64,000 nucleotides of DNA, taken from Hyphomicrobiales bacterium. Lineage in GTDB: Bacteria; Pseudomonadota; Alphaproteobacteria; Rhizobiales; Rhizobiaceae. Shown here one piece after another: positions 36,752-46,245 of the stretch (its first letter is position 1; each line of letters starts with the position of its first letter). Where the stretch lies: contig UBUL01000024.1 of NCBI GenBank assembly GCA_900468625.1, positions 1 to 64,000 on the forward strand, in the 5' to 3' direction. Made by a program: the position numbers and the translations under genes. A model generated the notes under the pieces. It was not told the origin of the DNA. It did not search any database and saw only the letters and a program-made list of their open reading frames with translations.

Positions 36752-39415
36752 ATGAACGTTGTAGTGGTGGAATCGCCTGCCAAGGCCAAGACAATCAACA
36801 AATATCTTGGACCCGGATATAAGGTTCTTGCATCCTTCGGCCATGTGCGCGACCTGCCCGCCAAAGACGGCTCGGTGCTGCCGGATCAGGATTTCGAAAT
36901 GCTGTGGGAAGTCGATGGTGCCTCGCAAAAGCGCATCAAGGACATTGCCGACGCGTTGAAAACCTCCGACGGCCTGATTCTCGCGACCGACCCGGATCGC
37001 GAGGGTGAAGCCATTTCCTGGCATGTGCTCGACGTGCTGAACAAGAAGCGCGCCATCAACGGCAAGCCGGTGAAACGTGTCGTCTTCAACGCCATCACCA
37101 AGAAGGCCGTGCTCGATGCCATGGCAGAGCCGCGCGACATCGACGTGCCGCTGGTGGACGCCTATCTCGCCCGCCGCGCCCTCGACTATCTCGTCGGTTT
37201 CAACCTGTCGCCGGTTCTCTGGCGCAAGCTGCCGGGCGCCCGCTCTGCCGGCCGCGTTCAATCCGTCGCACTGCGCCTCGTCTGCGACCGCGAGTCGGAG
37301 ATCGAACGTTTCATATCGGAAGAATACTGGAGTCTCTCGGCAATCCTGAAGACGCCGCGCGGCGACGAATTCGAAGCCCGCCTTGTATCTGCTGACGGCA
37401 AGCGCCTGCAGCCGCGTGCGATCGGCAACGGCGAAGACGCTGGCAGGCTGAAGGCGCTGCTCGAAGGCGCCTCCTATGTCGTCGATACGGTCGAGGCAAA
37501 GCCGGTCAAGCGCAATCCGAGTCCGCCCTTTACCACTTCGACGCTGCAGCAGGCCGCCTCCTCGAAGCTCGGCTTCTCGGCTTCGCGCACCATGCAGGTG
37601 GCGCAGAAGCTCTATGAAGGTGTCGACATCGGTGGCGAAACCGTCGGTCTCATCACCTATATGCGTACCGACGGCGTTCAGATGGCGCCGGAAGCTATCG
37701 ATGCGGCACGCCACGCCATCGCTAACCAGTTCGGCGACCGCTACCTGCCGGAAAAGGCCCGCTTCTATTCTACCAAGGCAAAGAATGCGCAGGAAGCGCA
37801 CGAAGCGATCCGACCGACCGACTTCGACCGCGTACCGGACCGCATCCGCAAGTTCCTCGATGACGATCAGCTCAGGCTCTACGACCTGATCTGGAAGCGC
37901 GGCATCGCCAGCCAGATGGCATCGGCCGAAATCGAGCGCACGACGGCCGAGATTCTGGCCGACAACGCCGGCAAGAAGGCCGGCCTGCGCGCCGTTGGCT
38001 CCGTCATTCGCTTCGACGGCTTCATCGCCGCCTATACCGACCAGAAGGAAGATGGCGAGCAGAGCGACGATAGCGAAGAAGGCGGCCGTCTGCCTGACAT
38101 TAATGCGCGCGAGAATCTCGCAAAGCAGAAGATCAATTCGACCCAGCATTTCACCGAACCGCCGCCGCGCTATTCGGAAGCATCGCTGATCAAGAAGATG
38201 GAAGAACTCGGCATCGGCCGCCCGTCCACCTATGCGGCGACGCTCGCGACGCTACGCGACCGCGACTACGTGACCATCGACAAACGCAAGCTGGTGCCGC
38301 AGGCCAAGGGCCGGCTGGTCACAGCCTTCCTCGAAAGCTTCTTCACTAAATATGTGGAGTATGACTTTACGGCCGATCTGGAAGAGAAGCTCGACCGTAT
38401 CTCGGCCGGCGAGCTGAACTGGAAGGACGTGTTGCGCGACTTCTGGCGCGATTTCTTCGCCCAGATCGAAGATACGAAGGAACTGCGCGTCACCAACGTG
38501 CTGGACGCGCTGAACGACGCGCTAGCGCCGCTTGTCTTTCCGAAGCGGGAAGACGGCAGCGATCCGCGCATCTGCCAGGTGTGCGGCACCGGCAACCTGT
38601 CGCTGAAGCTCGGCAAATACGGCGCCTTCGTCGGCTGCTCGAATTATCCGGAATGCAACTATACGCGACAGCTTTCGTCGGAAGGTGGCGCAGAGGCCGA
38701 GTCCAACGGATTGAACGAGCCGAAGGCGCTTGGCGCCGATCCGGTGACGGGCGAAGAGCTGACGCTGCGTTCGGGCCGCTTCGGGCCTTATATCCAGCGC
38801 GGCGACGGCAAGGACGCCAAGCGTGCTTCGCTGCCGCGCGGTTGGAAGCCCGAAGATATCGACTATGAGAAGGCGATGGCGCTGATCTCGCTGCCACGCG
38901 ACATCGGCAAGCATCCCGAAACCGGCAAGATGATCTCTTCCGGCATCGGCCGCTATGGTCCCTTCCTGCTGCACGACGGCAGCTACGCCAATCTCGAAAG
39001 CGTCGAAGACGTCTTCACGGTCGGCCTCAACCGCGCGGTGACATTGATTGCCGAAAAGCAGAGCAAGGCAGCCGGCGGCAAGGCGCGCGGTGCGGCGGCG
39101 GCGCTGAAGGAGCTCGGCGAGCATCCGGACGGCGGCGGCGCGATCACCGTTCGCGACGGCAAATACGGCCCCTATGTCAATTGGGGCAAGGTCAATGCGA
39201 CCCTGCCGAAGGGCACGGACCCACAGGCGATCACGGTCGAGGAGGCCCTGGCGCTAATCGCCGCCAAGGCCGGCAAGAGCGGCGGCACCACCAAGAAGGC
39301 GCCCGCCAAGGCAAAGGCCGCCGGCGCAAAAGTGACGAAAACGACCGCCAAGCCGAAGGCTGCTGCAAAGAAACCTTCGGCCAAGACGGCAGCGAAAAAG
39401 AAGAGTGCAGAGTGA
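36752..39415 (+). CDS. topA: DNA topoisomerase I
   Basis: Type IA topoisomerase that relaxes negative supercoils. The 887 residues start MNVVVVESPAKAKTINKYLG (TOPRIM). The acidic TOPRIM triad lies in ATDPDREGEAISWH, and the catalytic Tyr is in GLITYMRTDGVQM near residue 302. One C4 zinc ribbon is present (CQVCGTGNLSLKLG to CSNYPECNY), followed by repeat units (LRSGRFGPYIQRGDG, IGRYGPFLLHDG, VRDGKYGPYVNWG). The C-terminus is a Lys/Ala-rich tail (KKAPAKAKAAGAKVTK) that probably binds DNA or RNA polymerase. Its TGA overlaps the GTG start of rnr. Confidence 0.96.
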   Translation: MNVVVVESPAKAKTINKYLGPGYKVLASFGHVRDLPAKDGSVLPDQDFEMLWEVDGASQKRIKDIADALKTSDGLILATDPDREGEAISWHVLDVLNKKRAINGKPVKRVVFNAITKKAVLDAMAEPRDIDVPLVDAYLARRALDYLVGFNLSPVLWRKLPGARSAGRVQSVALRLVCDRESEIERFISEEYWSLSAILKTPRGDEFEARLVSADGKRLQPRAIGNGEDAGRLKALLEGASYVVDTVEAKPVKRNPSPPFTTSTLQQAASSKLGFSASRTMQVAQKLYEGVDIGGETVGLITYMRTDGVQMAPEAIDAARHAIANQFGDRYLPEKARFYSTKAKNAQEAHEAIRPTDFDRVPDRIRKFLDDDQLRLYDLIWKRGIASQMASAEIERTTAEILADNAGKKAGLRAVGSVIRFDGFIAAYTDQKEDGEQSDDSEEGGRLPDINARENLAKQKINSTQHFTEPPPRYSEASLIKKMEELGIGRPSTYAATLATLRDRDYVTIDKRKLVPQAKGRLVTAFLESFFTKYVEYDFTADLEEKLDRISAGELNWKDVLRDFWRDFFAQIEDTKELRVTNVLDALNDALAPLVFPKREDGSDPRICQVCGTGNLSLKLGKYGAFVGCSNYPECNYTRQLSSEGGAEAESNGLNEPKALGADPVTGEELTLRSGRFGPYIQRGDGKDAKRASLPRGWKPEDIDYEKAMALISLPRDIGKHPETGKMISSGIGRYGPFLLHDGSYANLESVEDVFTVGLNRAVTLIAEKQSKAAGGKARGAAAALKELGEHPDGGGAITVRDGKYGPYVNWGKVNATLPKGTDPQAITVEEALALIAAKAGKSGGTTKKAPAKAKAAGAKVTKTTAKPKAAAKKPSAKTAAKKKSAE

Positions 39416-41790
39416 GCAGAGAATCGCGCGGCAGGAATCCATCGTCGGAACGGCATTCCGGCAAACCCGGCCGCGCCGGTAAGGCACGCGGCGACGCCGA
39501 GCCGATGATGGCGATCGTCCATGGTGAGCTGCCGCCGCGCGAGGTCCTTCTGCGCTTCATCGCCGATCATCCGCAACAGGCGTCCAAGCGGGAGCTCGCC
39601 AAGGCCTTCGGCTTGAAAGGCGAAAGCCGCGTCGCGCTGAAGGAACTGCTGCGCGAGCTTGAAGAAGAAGGCATGGTGCAGAAGAGCCGCAAGTCGCTCA
39701 TCCGCCCCGGCGCGCTGCCGCCGATCGCCGTTCTCGATATCACCACCCGCGACAAGGACGGCATGCTGATCGGCCGTCCAGCGGAATGGGCTGAGGAAAA
39801 TGGCGTCGCTCCGGCTGTCTTGATCAAACAATCCTCCTCGCCCGCAGGCCGCAACGGCAAGGGTAAGGCACCCGTCGCCGGCATGGGCGATCGCATTCTC
39901 GCAAAGATCTTCCCGGCCGTGGATCGCGGCGGCCCGGCCTATACGGCCCGTATCATCAAGGTGATCGACAAGCGGCAGGGCGCTACCATGGGCGTCTTTC
40001 GCGAAACGCCCGGCGGCGGTGGCCGACTGATGCCGATCGAGCGGCGCGGCGAGGAGATGGTGATCGACCCGGATTATACCGGCGGCGCCAAGGACGGCGA
40101 TCTGGTCGAAGTCGAAGTCGCGCGTCTCGGCCGCTTCGGCCTGCAGCGCGCCAAGGTTCTGTCGGTCATCGGCTCCGTCGCCTCGGAAAAAGCGATCTCG
40201 ATGATCGCCATTCACGCGCATGGTATCCCGCACGTCTTTCCCGCTGCAGTCATTGCCGAAGCCGATGCGGCCAAGCCGGCAACCATGTCGCATCGCGAGG
40301 ATTGGCGTAGCCTGCCGCTCATCACCATCGACCCGGCGGACGCCAAGGACCATGACGACGCCGTCTACGCCGAGATGGACCCCTCGCCCGACAATCCGGA
40401 CGGCGTGATCGTCACCGTCGCCATTGCCGACGTCTCTTGGTATGTGCGTCCGAATTCGCCGCTCGACCGCGAGGCTCTGAAGCGCGGCAATTCGGTCTAT
40501 TTTCCAGATCGCGTCGTGCCGATGCTGCCCGAGCGCATCTCGAACGATCTCTGCTCGCTGAAGGAAGGCGTCGATCGTCCTGCCCTCGCTGTGCGAATGA
40601 TTTTCTCCAAGGAGGGGCGCAAGGCGGGACACACTTTCCATCGCATCATGATGAAGAGTGCGGCCAAGCTTTCCTACCAGCAGGCGCAGGCGGCGATCGA
40701 CGGCCAGCCCGACGATAAGACCGGGCCGATGCTGGAGCCGATCCTCAAGCCCCTCTGGCACGCCTACGAAATTCTGAAAAAGGGCCGCGACCGGCGTCAG
40801 CCGCTCGAGCTCGACATGCCGGAGCGCAAGATCCTGCTGAAGGCGGACGGCACCGTCGATCGTGTCTTCGTGCCGCCGCGCCTCGACGCGCATAAGCTCA
40901 TCGAAGAAATGATGATCCAGGCGAACGTCGCCGCTGCCGAAACGCTGGAAAAGCGGAAGCAAATTCTCATCTACCGCATCCACGATGGCCCGACACTCGC
41001 CAAGCAGGAGGTGCTGCGCGAATTCCTGGCTACTCTCGGTATCTCGCTTGCCAAGGGCGGCAACGTGCGGGCCAACAGCTTCAACGGTATTCTCGCGAAA
41101 GCCGAGGGTACCGCGCATCAGACCATGGTCAACGAGATGGTGCTGCGCTCGCAGAGCCAGGCGATCTACAGCCCCGACAATATCGGGCATTTCGGCCTCA
41201 ATCTGATGAAATACGCGCACTTCACCTCGCCGATCCGGCGCTATGCCGACCTGATCGTACACCGTGCGCTCGTAGGCTCGCTCGGCTTCGGCGAGGGCGG
41301 CATCACGCCGGAGGAAGAAGCGTCGCTCGACGATATCGCCGCCGAAATCTCGACTTTCGAGCGCCGCGCTATGGCGGCGGAGCGCGAGACGGTCGACCGG
41401 CTCATTGCCCATCATCTCGCCGGCCGCGTCGGTGCAGAATTCGAAGCCCGCGTCGGCGGCGTTACCAAATCGGGGCTTTTTGTCACCCTACCCGACTATG
41501 GCGCGGACGGTTTCATTCCTATATCTACCCTCGGCACCGATTATTTCATCTATGACGAAGCGCATCAGGCGCTAACGGGCGAAAGAACCGGGCTCGGATA
41601 TCGTCTCGGCGACGATGTGACGGTGAGGCTGGCAGAATCCGTGCCGCTTGCCGGAGCGCTGCGCTTCGAGATGCTGAGCGAGGGCAAGCCTATGCCGACG
41701 GCAGTGCGCTCCTTCCACAAGGCGACCCGCCGCAACAAGAACCAGGCCCGCAAGGCACCGGGCACGAGACCGCCGCGCGGCCGTAGATAG
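39412..41790 (+). CDS. rnr: Ribonuclease R
   Basis: Processive 3'-5' exoribonuclease that degrades structured RNA. The 792 residues start at a GTG overlapping the topA stop (GTGA), preceded by AAGAAGAG. Domains are a basic N-terminus and winged-helix (ASKRELAKAFGLKGESRVAL), cold-shock domains, and the RNB catalytic domain with IDPADAKDHDDAVYAE (metal-binding Asp cluster), PMLPERISNDLCSLKEG and YAHFTSPIRRYADLIVHRAL. The C-terminal S1 domain is VGAEFEARVGGVTKSGLFV, with a basic tail ending RPPRGRR. Longer frames reading into topA are artefacts. Confidence 0.95.
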   Translation: MSRESRGRNPSSERHSGKPGRAGKARGDAEPMMAIVHGELPPREVLLRFIADHPQQASKRELAKAFGLKGESRVALKELLRELEEEGMVQKSRKSLIRPGALPPIAVLDITTRDKDGMLIGRPAEWAEENGVAPAVLIKQSSSPAGRNGKGKAPVAGMGDRILAKIFPAVDRGGPAYTARIIKVIDKRQGATMGVFRETPGGGGRLMPIERRGEEMVIDPDYTGGAKDGDLVEVEVARLGRFGLQRAKVLSVIGSVASEKAISMIAIHAHGIPHVFPAAVIAEADAAKPATMSHREDWRSLPLITIDPADAKDHDDAVYAEMDPSPDNPDGVIVTVAIADVSWYVRPNSPLDREALKRGNSVYFPDRVVPMLPERISNDLCSLKEGVDRPALAVRMIFSKEGRKAGHTFHRIMMKSAAKLSYQQAQAAIDGQPDDKTGPMLEPILKPLWHAYEILKKGRDRRQPLELDMPERKILLKADGTVDRVFVPPRLDAHKLIEEMMIQANVAAAETLEKRKQILIYRIHDGPTLAKQEVLREFLATLGISLAKGGNVRANSFNGILAKAEGTAHQTMVNEMVLRSQSQAIYSPDNIGHFGLNLMKYAHFTSPIRRYADLIVHRALVGSLGFGEGGITPEEEASLDDIAAEISTFERRAMAAERETVDRLIAHHLAGRVGAEFEARVGGVTKSGLFVTLPDYGADGFIPISTLGTDYFIYDEAHQALTGERTGLGYRLGDDVTVRLAESVPLAGALRFEMLSEGKPMPTAVRSFHKATRRNKNQARKAPGTRPPRGRR

Positions 41791-41822
41791 AGGACGGCTG
41801 CCGGCATGGAGGAAGCGCATTC

Positions 41823-42278
41823 ATGACGGGCAGCCCATCCGACTCCCCCACCCGCTTCGGCGGTTCAGACCAGAGCGAGCGCCCCCTCGGACAATCGATT
41901 GCCCGCGGTATGCTGAACCGCTGCCCGCGCTGCGGCACCGGCAGGCTTTTCGGCGCCTTTCTGAAGCCGGTCGATCATTGTGCGGTATGCGGCGAGGATA
42001 TTTCTCATCAGCGCGCCGACGACCTGCCGCCCTATCTGGTGATCCTGGTTCTGGGCCACCTTATCGTCGGCGGCTATATGCTGACCGACATGGCCTTCAA
42101 ACTGCCGCTCTGGGCGCATTTCGTCCTCTGGACGCCCATCACGATCATTGCCGCGCTTGCCGTCATTCAGCCGATCAAGGGCGGCGTCATCGGCCTGCAA
42201 TGGGCCTTGCGCATGCATGGTTTTGGGGGACATGACGACAGCCCGGAGGAATGGGATCAGGGAAACGGCCGATCGTGA
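41823..42278 (+). CDS. DUF983 domain-containing membrane protein
   Basis: A 151-residue protein of the alphaproteobacterial DUF983 family. The N-terminal zinc-ribbon-like part has two CxxC pairs (RCPRCGTGRLF, HCAVCGEDISHQ), followed by DDLPPYLVILVLGHLIVGGY and a second membrane span (HFVLWTPITIIAALAVI). Function is unknown. It lies 32 bp after rnr and is probably in the same operon. Confidence 0.9.
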   Translation: MTGSPSDSPTRFGGSDQSERPLGQSIARGMLNRCPRCGTGRLFGAFLKPVDHCAVCGEDISHQRADDLPPYLVILVLGHLIVGGYMLTDMAFKLPLWAHFVLWTPITIIAALAVIQPIKGGVIGLQWALRMHGFGGHDDSPEEWDQGNGRS

Positions 42279-42583
42279 ACATGTCGTCCGGCCCGTGTTG
42301 CCCGTTTCCGTCGATGCCAAGGAGCGCCTCCGCGCATCGTGCCCTGACATCGGCAGCTACTGGCGATTTGCTGCTTATTCTTGGTTCATGCGGATTGCTT
42401 TGCCGGCAACAGCTTGACACGAGCAGCATTTCTTGTCTGAACATGCCCCGCGTCATAGGGACCATTGCAGAGGGGTGACCGATCACATGAAAGCCGACCC
42501 GCCACCTGAATTCGGCCGAGCCGTGCCTTCCCGTGTCCCGTGTTCAGACCGATTCGCCCGCCTCATGCCCCAGGATTTTGTTT
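42279..42583. other. Gap between DUF983 gene and MFS gene
   Basis: About 300 bp without a convincing gene. A frame for about 60 residues starting at an ATG near 42229, inside the DUF983 gene, ends at 42417. It has no recognisable domain and no good ribosome binding site, so I leave it uncalled. The MFS promoter is probably in the right half. Confidence 0.4.
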
Positions 42584-43768
42584 ATGCTTGAACCGACGAA
42601 CGACAAGGCCGGCCATGTCGAAGAAATTCACTGGCCTTCGCTCGTCGCAGCCATCGCGTCCGTATCCGCCGTTGGCATCGCCATCGGGCTCGGCCTGCCG
42701 CTTCTGAGCATCATTCTCGAAAAGCGCGGCGTTCCTTCGAGCCTGATCGGGCTCAACACAGCGATGATGGGAGTGGCCTCGATGCTGGCCGCGGTCATCA
42801 CGACCAAACTCGCCCATCGCTTCGGGGTCGTACAGACAATGATCTGGGCGGTCCTCCTTTCGGCGTTGAGTTCGCTCGGATTTTACTATGCGGAAAATCT
42901 GCTGCTGTGGTTTCCGCTCCGGATCGTTTTCCACGGCGCGACCACGACGCTGTTCATCCTGTCGGAATTCTGGATCAATGCCGCCTCTCCGCCTTCCAAG
43001 CGCGGTTTCGTGCTCGGCCTCTATTCCACGGTTTTCTCTCTCGGATTTGCAGCTGGTCCCCTGCTCTTTTCCCTGGTGGGCAGCGAGGGCCTGATGCCCT
43101 TCATCATCGGTGCCTGCATCATCCTTGCCGCAGCCATTCCGATCTTCATCGCCCGCAACGAGAGCCCCATCGTCGACGAAAAGCCGGAATTGCATTTTGT
43201 CCGATATATCTTCCTCGTTCCAACAGCGACGGCTGCGGTTTTCGTGTTCGGCGCGGTGACCGTCGGCGGCGGGTCGCTGTTCACCAGCTATGCTACGCGC
43301 CTCGGCTTCAACGAATCGCAGGCGGCGCTGCTGCTGACTGTCATGGGCGTGGGCAATTTCGTCTTCCAGATCCCGCTCGGGCTGCTCGCTGACCGTATGC
43401 GCGACAAGCGGCCGCTGTTATCGATCATGGCAACCATCGGCCTTGTCGGCGCGCTTCTGCTGCCCTCCCTGTCGTCGAACTGGATCATTCTCGCCACCAT
43501 TCTGCTCTTTTGGGGCGGTTGCGTTTCAGGCATGTATACGGTCGGTCTCAGCCATCTCGGCACGCGGCTGACCGGCGTCGACCTCGTTGCGGCCAACGCA
43601 GCCTTCGTCTTCTGTTACGCCGTCGGCATGGTCCTAGGCCCGCCGACGATCGGCACGGCCATGGACCTGGCGAATCCCAGCGGCTTTGCTTGGGCTGTTG
43701 CTTTTTTCTTCGGCCTTTATGTCCTGCTTTCGGGGATACGGCTGCTTTTCATGAGCAACAGGGGTTGA
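42584..43768 (+). CDS. Major facilitator superfamily transporter
   Basis: Inner-membrane permease of 394 residues with about twelve predicted spans. The N-terminal half has TTKLAHRFGVVQTM (motif A-like loop between helices 2 and 3) and FHGATTTLFILSEFWINAAS. The second half has FQIPLGLLADRMRDKRPLL (second motif A). The arrangement is that of the YcaD/UMF-type MFS group, whose substrates are unknown. The ATG at 42584 is preceded by CCAGGA; an upstream frame from 42533 is less likely. Confidence 0.88.
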   Translation: MLEPTNDKAGHVEEIHWPSLVAAIASVSAVGIAIGLGLPLLSIILEKRGVPSSLIGLNTAMMGVASMLAAVITTKLAHRFGVVQTMIWAVLLSALSSLGFYYAENLLLWFPLRIVFHGATTTLFILSEFWINAASPPSKRGFVLGLYSTVFSLGFAAGPLLFSLVGSEGLMPFIIGACIILAAAIPIFIARNESPIVDEKPELHFVRYIFLVPTATAAVFVFGAVTVGGGSLFTSYATRLGFNESQAALLLTVMGVGNFVFQIPLGLLADRMRDKRPLLSIMATIGLVGALLLPSLSSNWIILATILLFWGGCVSGMYTVGLSHLGTRLTGVDLVAANAAFVFCYAVGMVLGPPTIGTAMDLANPSGFAWAVAFFFGLYVLLSGIRLLFMSNRG

Positions 43769-43792
43769 CTTTTCGGGCGCGATTTGTAGTTT
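43765..43792 (+). promoter_or_regulatory. Putative promoter of rpmG
   Basis: TTGACT (43765-43770), then 16 bp, then TAGTTT (43787-43792), about 70 bp upstream of the L33 start. The -35 hexamer overlaps the end of the MFS gene. It resembles the rhizobial housekeeping promoter, but no start site is known. Confidence 0.45.
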
Positions 43793-43864
43793 CGCGCCAG
43801 AATTCGCCGTGGACCTCCGCACCGGCCGTCCACGGCGTTCATTTTTATTAAAGGCAGGACGACT

Positions 43865-44032
43865 ATGGCCAAGGCTACCACCATCAAGATCAAGCTGCTG
43901 TCGACGGCCGACACCGGTTTCTTCTACGTCACGACGAAGAACAGCCGTACGATGACGGACAAGATGACGAAGACGAAGTACGACCCGATCGCTAAGAAGC
44001 ATGTCGAGTTCAAGGAAACGAAGATCAAGTAA
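43865..44032 (+). CDS. rpmG: 50S ribosomal protein L33
   Basis: A 55-residue ribosomal protein: [20 protein letters not shown], then [21 protein letters not shown] and a C-terminal [11 protein letters not shown]. It lacks the four zinc-ligand cysteines, so it is the zinc-independent (C-minus) form. It is a single gene with its own likely promoter and a strong terminator right after it. Confidence 0.97.
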   Translation: MAKATTIKIKLLSTADTGFFYVTTKNSRTMTDKMTKTKYDPIAKKHVEFKETKIK

Positions 44033-44053
44033 GTTTCCTAAACTTCAGGTTAC

Positions 44054-44087
44054 AAAAAGGCGCGACCCGCGGGTCAGCGCCTTTTTT
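44054..44087 (+). terminator. Rho-independent terminator of rpmG
   Basis: Stem GGCGC-GACCC paired with GGGTC-GCGCC (one small bulge), flanked by A5 and followed by T6. It lies about 20 bp after the L33 stop. Confidence 0.92.
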
Positions 44088-44185
44088 GTTTGCAGCGACA
44101 GTTCCGCATTTCCGGCGGCACCTCCGCGACCGACGTCCGATTTTGCTGCATCGCCCGAGACAGCGCCCGACGATCATCGAAAGAA

Positions 44186-44221
44186 AAAACGCCGCCTTCG
44201 ATCAACGAAGAGCGGCGTTTT
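44186..44221. terminator. Second terminator-like hairpin after rpmG
   Basis: AAAACGCCGC pairs with GCGGCGTTTT, with an inner TTCG/CGAA extension. The symmetric A and T flanks would allow function on either strand. No gene ends here besides rpmG, so it may be a backup terminator, or the end of a short antisense transcript. Confidence 0.6.
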
Positions 44222-44855
44222 GAATTGGGGGCCGGCTAGCCTGCAAAACGGCACGAGGAACCGTCATATTTCTGCCTGCCAGCCGACCGACCCCACGACC
44301 CAGGAGATGCGGCGGACCTGAGCATCATGGGGCATCCTGAAACCCTTGCGGGCTGTCCATCTATGGGACTAAATTCGCGCGAAATCGGAAGAAAATCAAC
44401 AAATTCTTAATGATAAAAAATGCTTGTCTGCTTGCATGGTTAAAATTCATGTCTTCGGCAGAAAGGAAAGCTTGATAGTTTTAACGAAACAAACTGCGAA
44501 AGACGCAAGAATAAACATATAACCTCCACACAATCAGCAAACCTCAAATGCAGATATTATAGAAAACTTTAATATACAAGCTATTCTCAATTAACCTTCC
44601 TTCTCTCCACTTAATCTTATCAAGAAAACTGCAAATAAAACAAAATTACACATAAAATACACAGGAGTATCCCAAAAGAACTTCAGAATCCAAAGTATTC
44701 CATAAGGTCAAAAGCAAAGGTATTATTCCTTTCTTTCAACTGAGTCGAAGTGGCATCGCCGGCGGGAGAAGAGTGGAAAATTTCCAGCCGTTGTTCAAAA
44801 CCTAAAAAATACCCTCAATATTAACGGGCAGTCCCGCTTCTAGTGATTATTTTCC
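44222..44855. other. AT-rich gap downstream of pleD
   Basis: Base composition changes sharply from about 44390 to 44830: long A/T runs and few GC-rich codons, unlike the rest of the window. No gene above 60 residues is visible. One short minus-strand frame with a ribosome binding site occurs at 44447-44518. The AT-rich stretch could be a decayed insertion, foreign DNA or a protein-binding region. Confidence 0.55.
44447..44518 (-). CDS. Possible 23-residue hydrophobic peptide
   Basis: Frame starting MFILASFAVCFVKTIKL and ending in FLPKT. The ATG follows GGAGG closely (GGAGGTTATATG). The first 12 residues are hydrophobic and the rest basic. It is only a candidate, because short frames with a chance ribosome binding site are expected in AT-rich DNA. 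No promoter is identified. Confidence 0.25.
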   Translation of the reverse strand: MFILASFAVCFVKTIKLSFLPKT

Positions 44856-46229
44856 TTAGGCTGCGGCGGCGACCACCCTATTACGGCCAGCCCGCTTTGC
44901 TTCGTAAAGCGCGAGATCGGCCTGCTTCATCAATTGCTCAGGCGTGTCGATTGCCTCCAAACGGCACGAGATACCGAAGGATGCAGTAATGTTAAGGGAA
45001 ACGCCGCCGTCGCGCAGTTTCACCGGCATATTTTCTACCGCCGCGCGCAGACGCTCGGCGACCGCAGCGGCGACATCGGCAGCCGTATCCGGCATCACGA
45101 CCACGAATTCCTCCCCGCCGTAGCGGCAAGCAAGGTCGGCGCCGCGTACCGTGGAGCGGATTCTCGCGGCAAATTCCTTCAATACTTCGTCGCCAGCATC
45201 ATGCCCATAGGTGTCGTTGACAGTCTTGAACCTGTCGATATCGGTGATCAGAACGGAGAGCGGCCGCCCCCGTGCCATCGAGCGGTCGAAAAGCACCTTG
45301 AGGTGATTGTCCAGATAGCGCCTGTTGTTCAGACCGGTCAGCGCATCGGTCACGGCCAACTCGATCGTCTGCTGAACGCGGGCGCGCAAACGGTCGTTGT
45401 AGCGCTTGCGGCGTATCTGCGTGAGGCAGCGGGCCACCAGCTCGTTGGGGTCGATCGGCCGGGCGATATAGTCGTTGACGCCGAGGTCGAGCGCGCGAAC
45501 GACCATCTCGTCGGCGCCCTGCTCCGTCACGAGCAGTACCGGCAAGAAACGCGTGCGCTCCAGCGAGCGAAGCTGCGAGCACAGCCGCAGAGGATCGTAA
45601 TCCTCGAAATTCGAATTCACGATGACCAGTTCGAACGACTGCTCTGCCGCTTCGAACAGGGCAGCTTGCGGATCGGACATCGCGACAACCTGGGCAATCG
45701 GCTTGAGCGTCCTGATGATGCGCTCCTGCGAATTGGCGCGGCCATCGACCAGCAGCACCTGCCCGGTTTCCTCGGTACGGCCGTCGCCTGCCCGCATCAG
45801 ATCGTCGATACCGAAATTGCGCCCGGTTTCGTTGCGCATATGCAGTTCGTCGCTGAGGGTCTTCAAACGAAGCAGGCTCTTGACGCGCGAAATGAGCTGC
45901 AGGTCGTTGACCGGCTTGGTCAGGAAATCGTCGGCGCCTGCCTTCAGGCCGCGCACACGGTCGGCGGGCTGATCGAGCGCCGTGACCATGACAACGGGAA
46001 TATGGGCGGTGCGGGGATCGGACTTCAGGCGCTCGCACACCTCGAAACCATCCATGCCGGGCATCATAATATCGAGAAGGATGAGATCCACCTGCGTATT
46101 CGCGCAGATGGCAAGCGCTTTCAAGCCATCTTCGGCGGTCAGCACTTCGAAATATTCGGCCAGCAGCCGCGCTTCCAGAAGCTTTACGTTGGCCGGAATA
46201 TCGTCGACTACCAGAATGCGTGCGGTCAT
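44856..46229 (-). CDS. pleD: PleD-type diguanylate cyclase response regulator
   Basis: Makes cyclic di-GMP in response to phosphorylation; in Caulobacter it drives the swarmer-to-stalked transition. The 457 residues comprise a first receiver domain (MTARILVVDDIPANVKLL, phospho-acceptor in DLILLDIMMPGMDG, TKPVND), a second degenerate receiver domain (VLLVDGRANSQERI, VNDYIARPIDP) and a C-terminal GGDEF domain. The GGDEF domain has active site GGEEF in ACRYGGEEFVVVMP and an upstream RxxD inhibitory site (RGAD). The start is the ATG at 46229, 16 bp after the divK stop, so divK-pleD is an operon as in Caulobacter. Confidence 0.95.
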   Translation of the reverse strand: MTARILVVDDIPANVKLLEARLLAEYFEVLTAEDGLKALAICANTQVDLILLDIMMPGMDGFEVCERLKSDPRTAHIPVVMVTALDQPADRVRGLKAGADDFLTKPVNDLQLISRVKSLLRLKTLSDELHMRNETGRNFGIDDLMRAGDGRTEETGQVLLVDGRANSQERIIRTLKPIAQVVAMSDPQAALFEAAEQSFELVIVNSNFEDYDPLRLCSQLRSLERTRFLPVLLVTEQGADEMVVRALDLGVNDYIARPIDPNELVARCLTQIRRKRYNDRLRARVQQTIELAVTDALTGLNNRRYLDNHLKVLFDRSMARGRPLSVLITDIDRFKTVNDTYGHDAGDEVLKEFAARIRSTVRGADLACRYGGEEFVVVMPDTAADVAAAVAERLRAAVENMPVKLRDGGVSLNITASFGISCRLEAIDTPEQLMKQADLALYEAKRAGRNRVVAAAA

Positions 46230-46245
46230 AAGCTCTTCCCCATCG

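Noticed and set aside
39172-41415. 747-residue minus-strand open frame opposite topA and rnr
   Set aside because: It mirrors the codon structure of the real plus-strand genes, as happens in high-GC DNA. It has no ribosome binding site and no recognised domain.
42229-42417. Frame of about 60 residues between DUF983 and MFS genes
   Set aside because: Overlaps DUF983, has no clear ribosome binding site or domain, and does not show a Nudix box even though a Nudix gene often follows rnr in relatives.
44500-44620. Possible CtrA sites (TTAA-N7-TTAA) near pleD/divK
   Set aside because: TTAA copies are present in the AT-rich island, but none has the 7-bp spacing, and they lie downstream of the genes.
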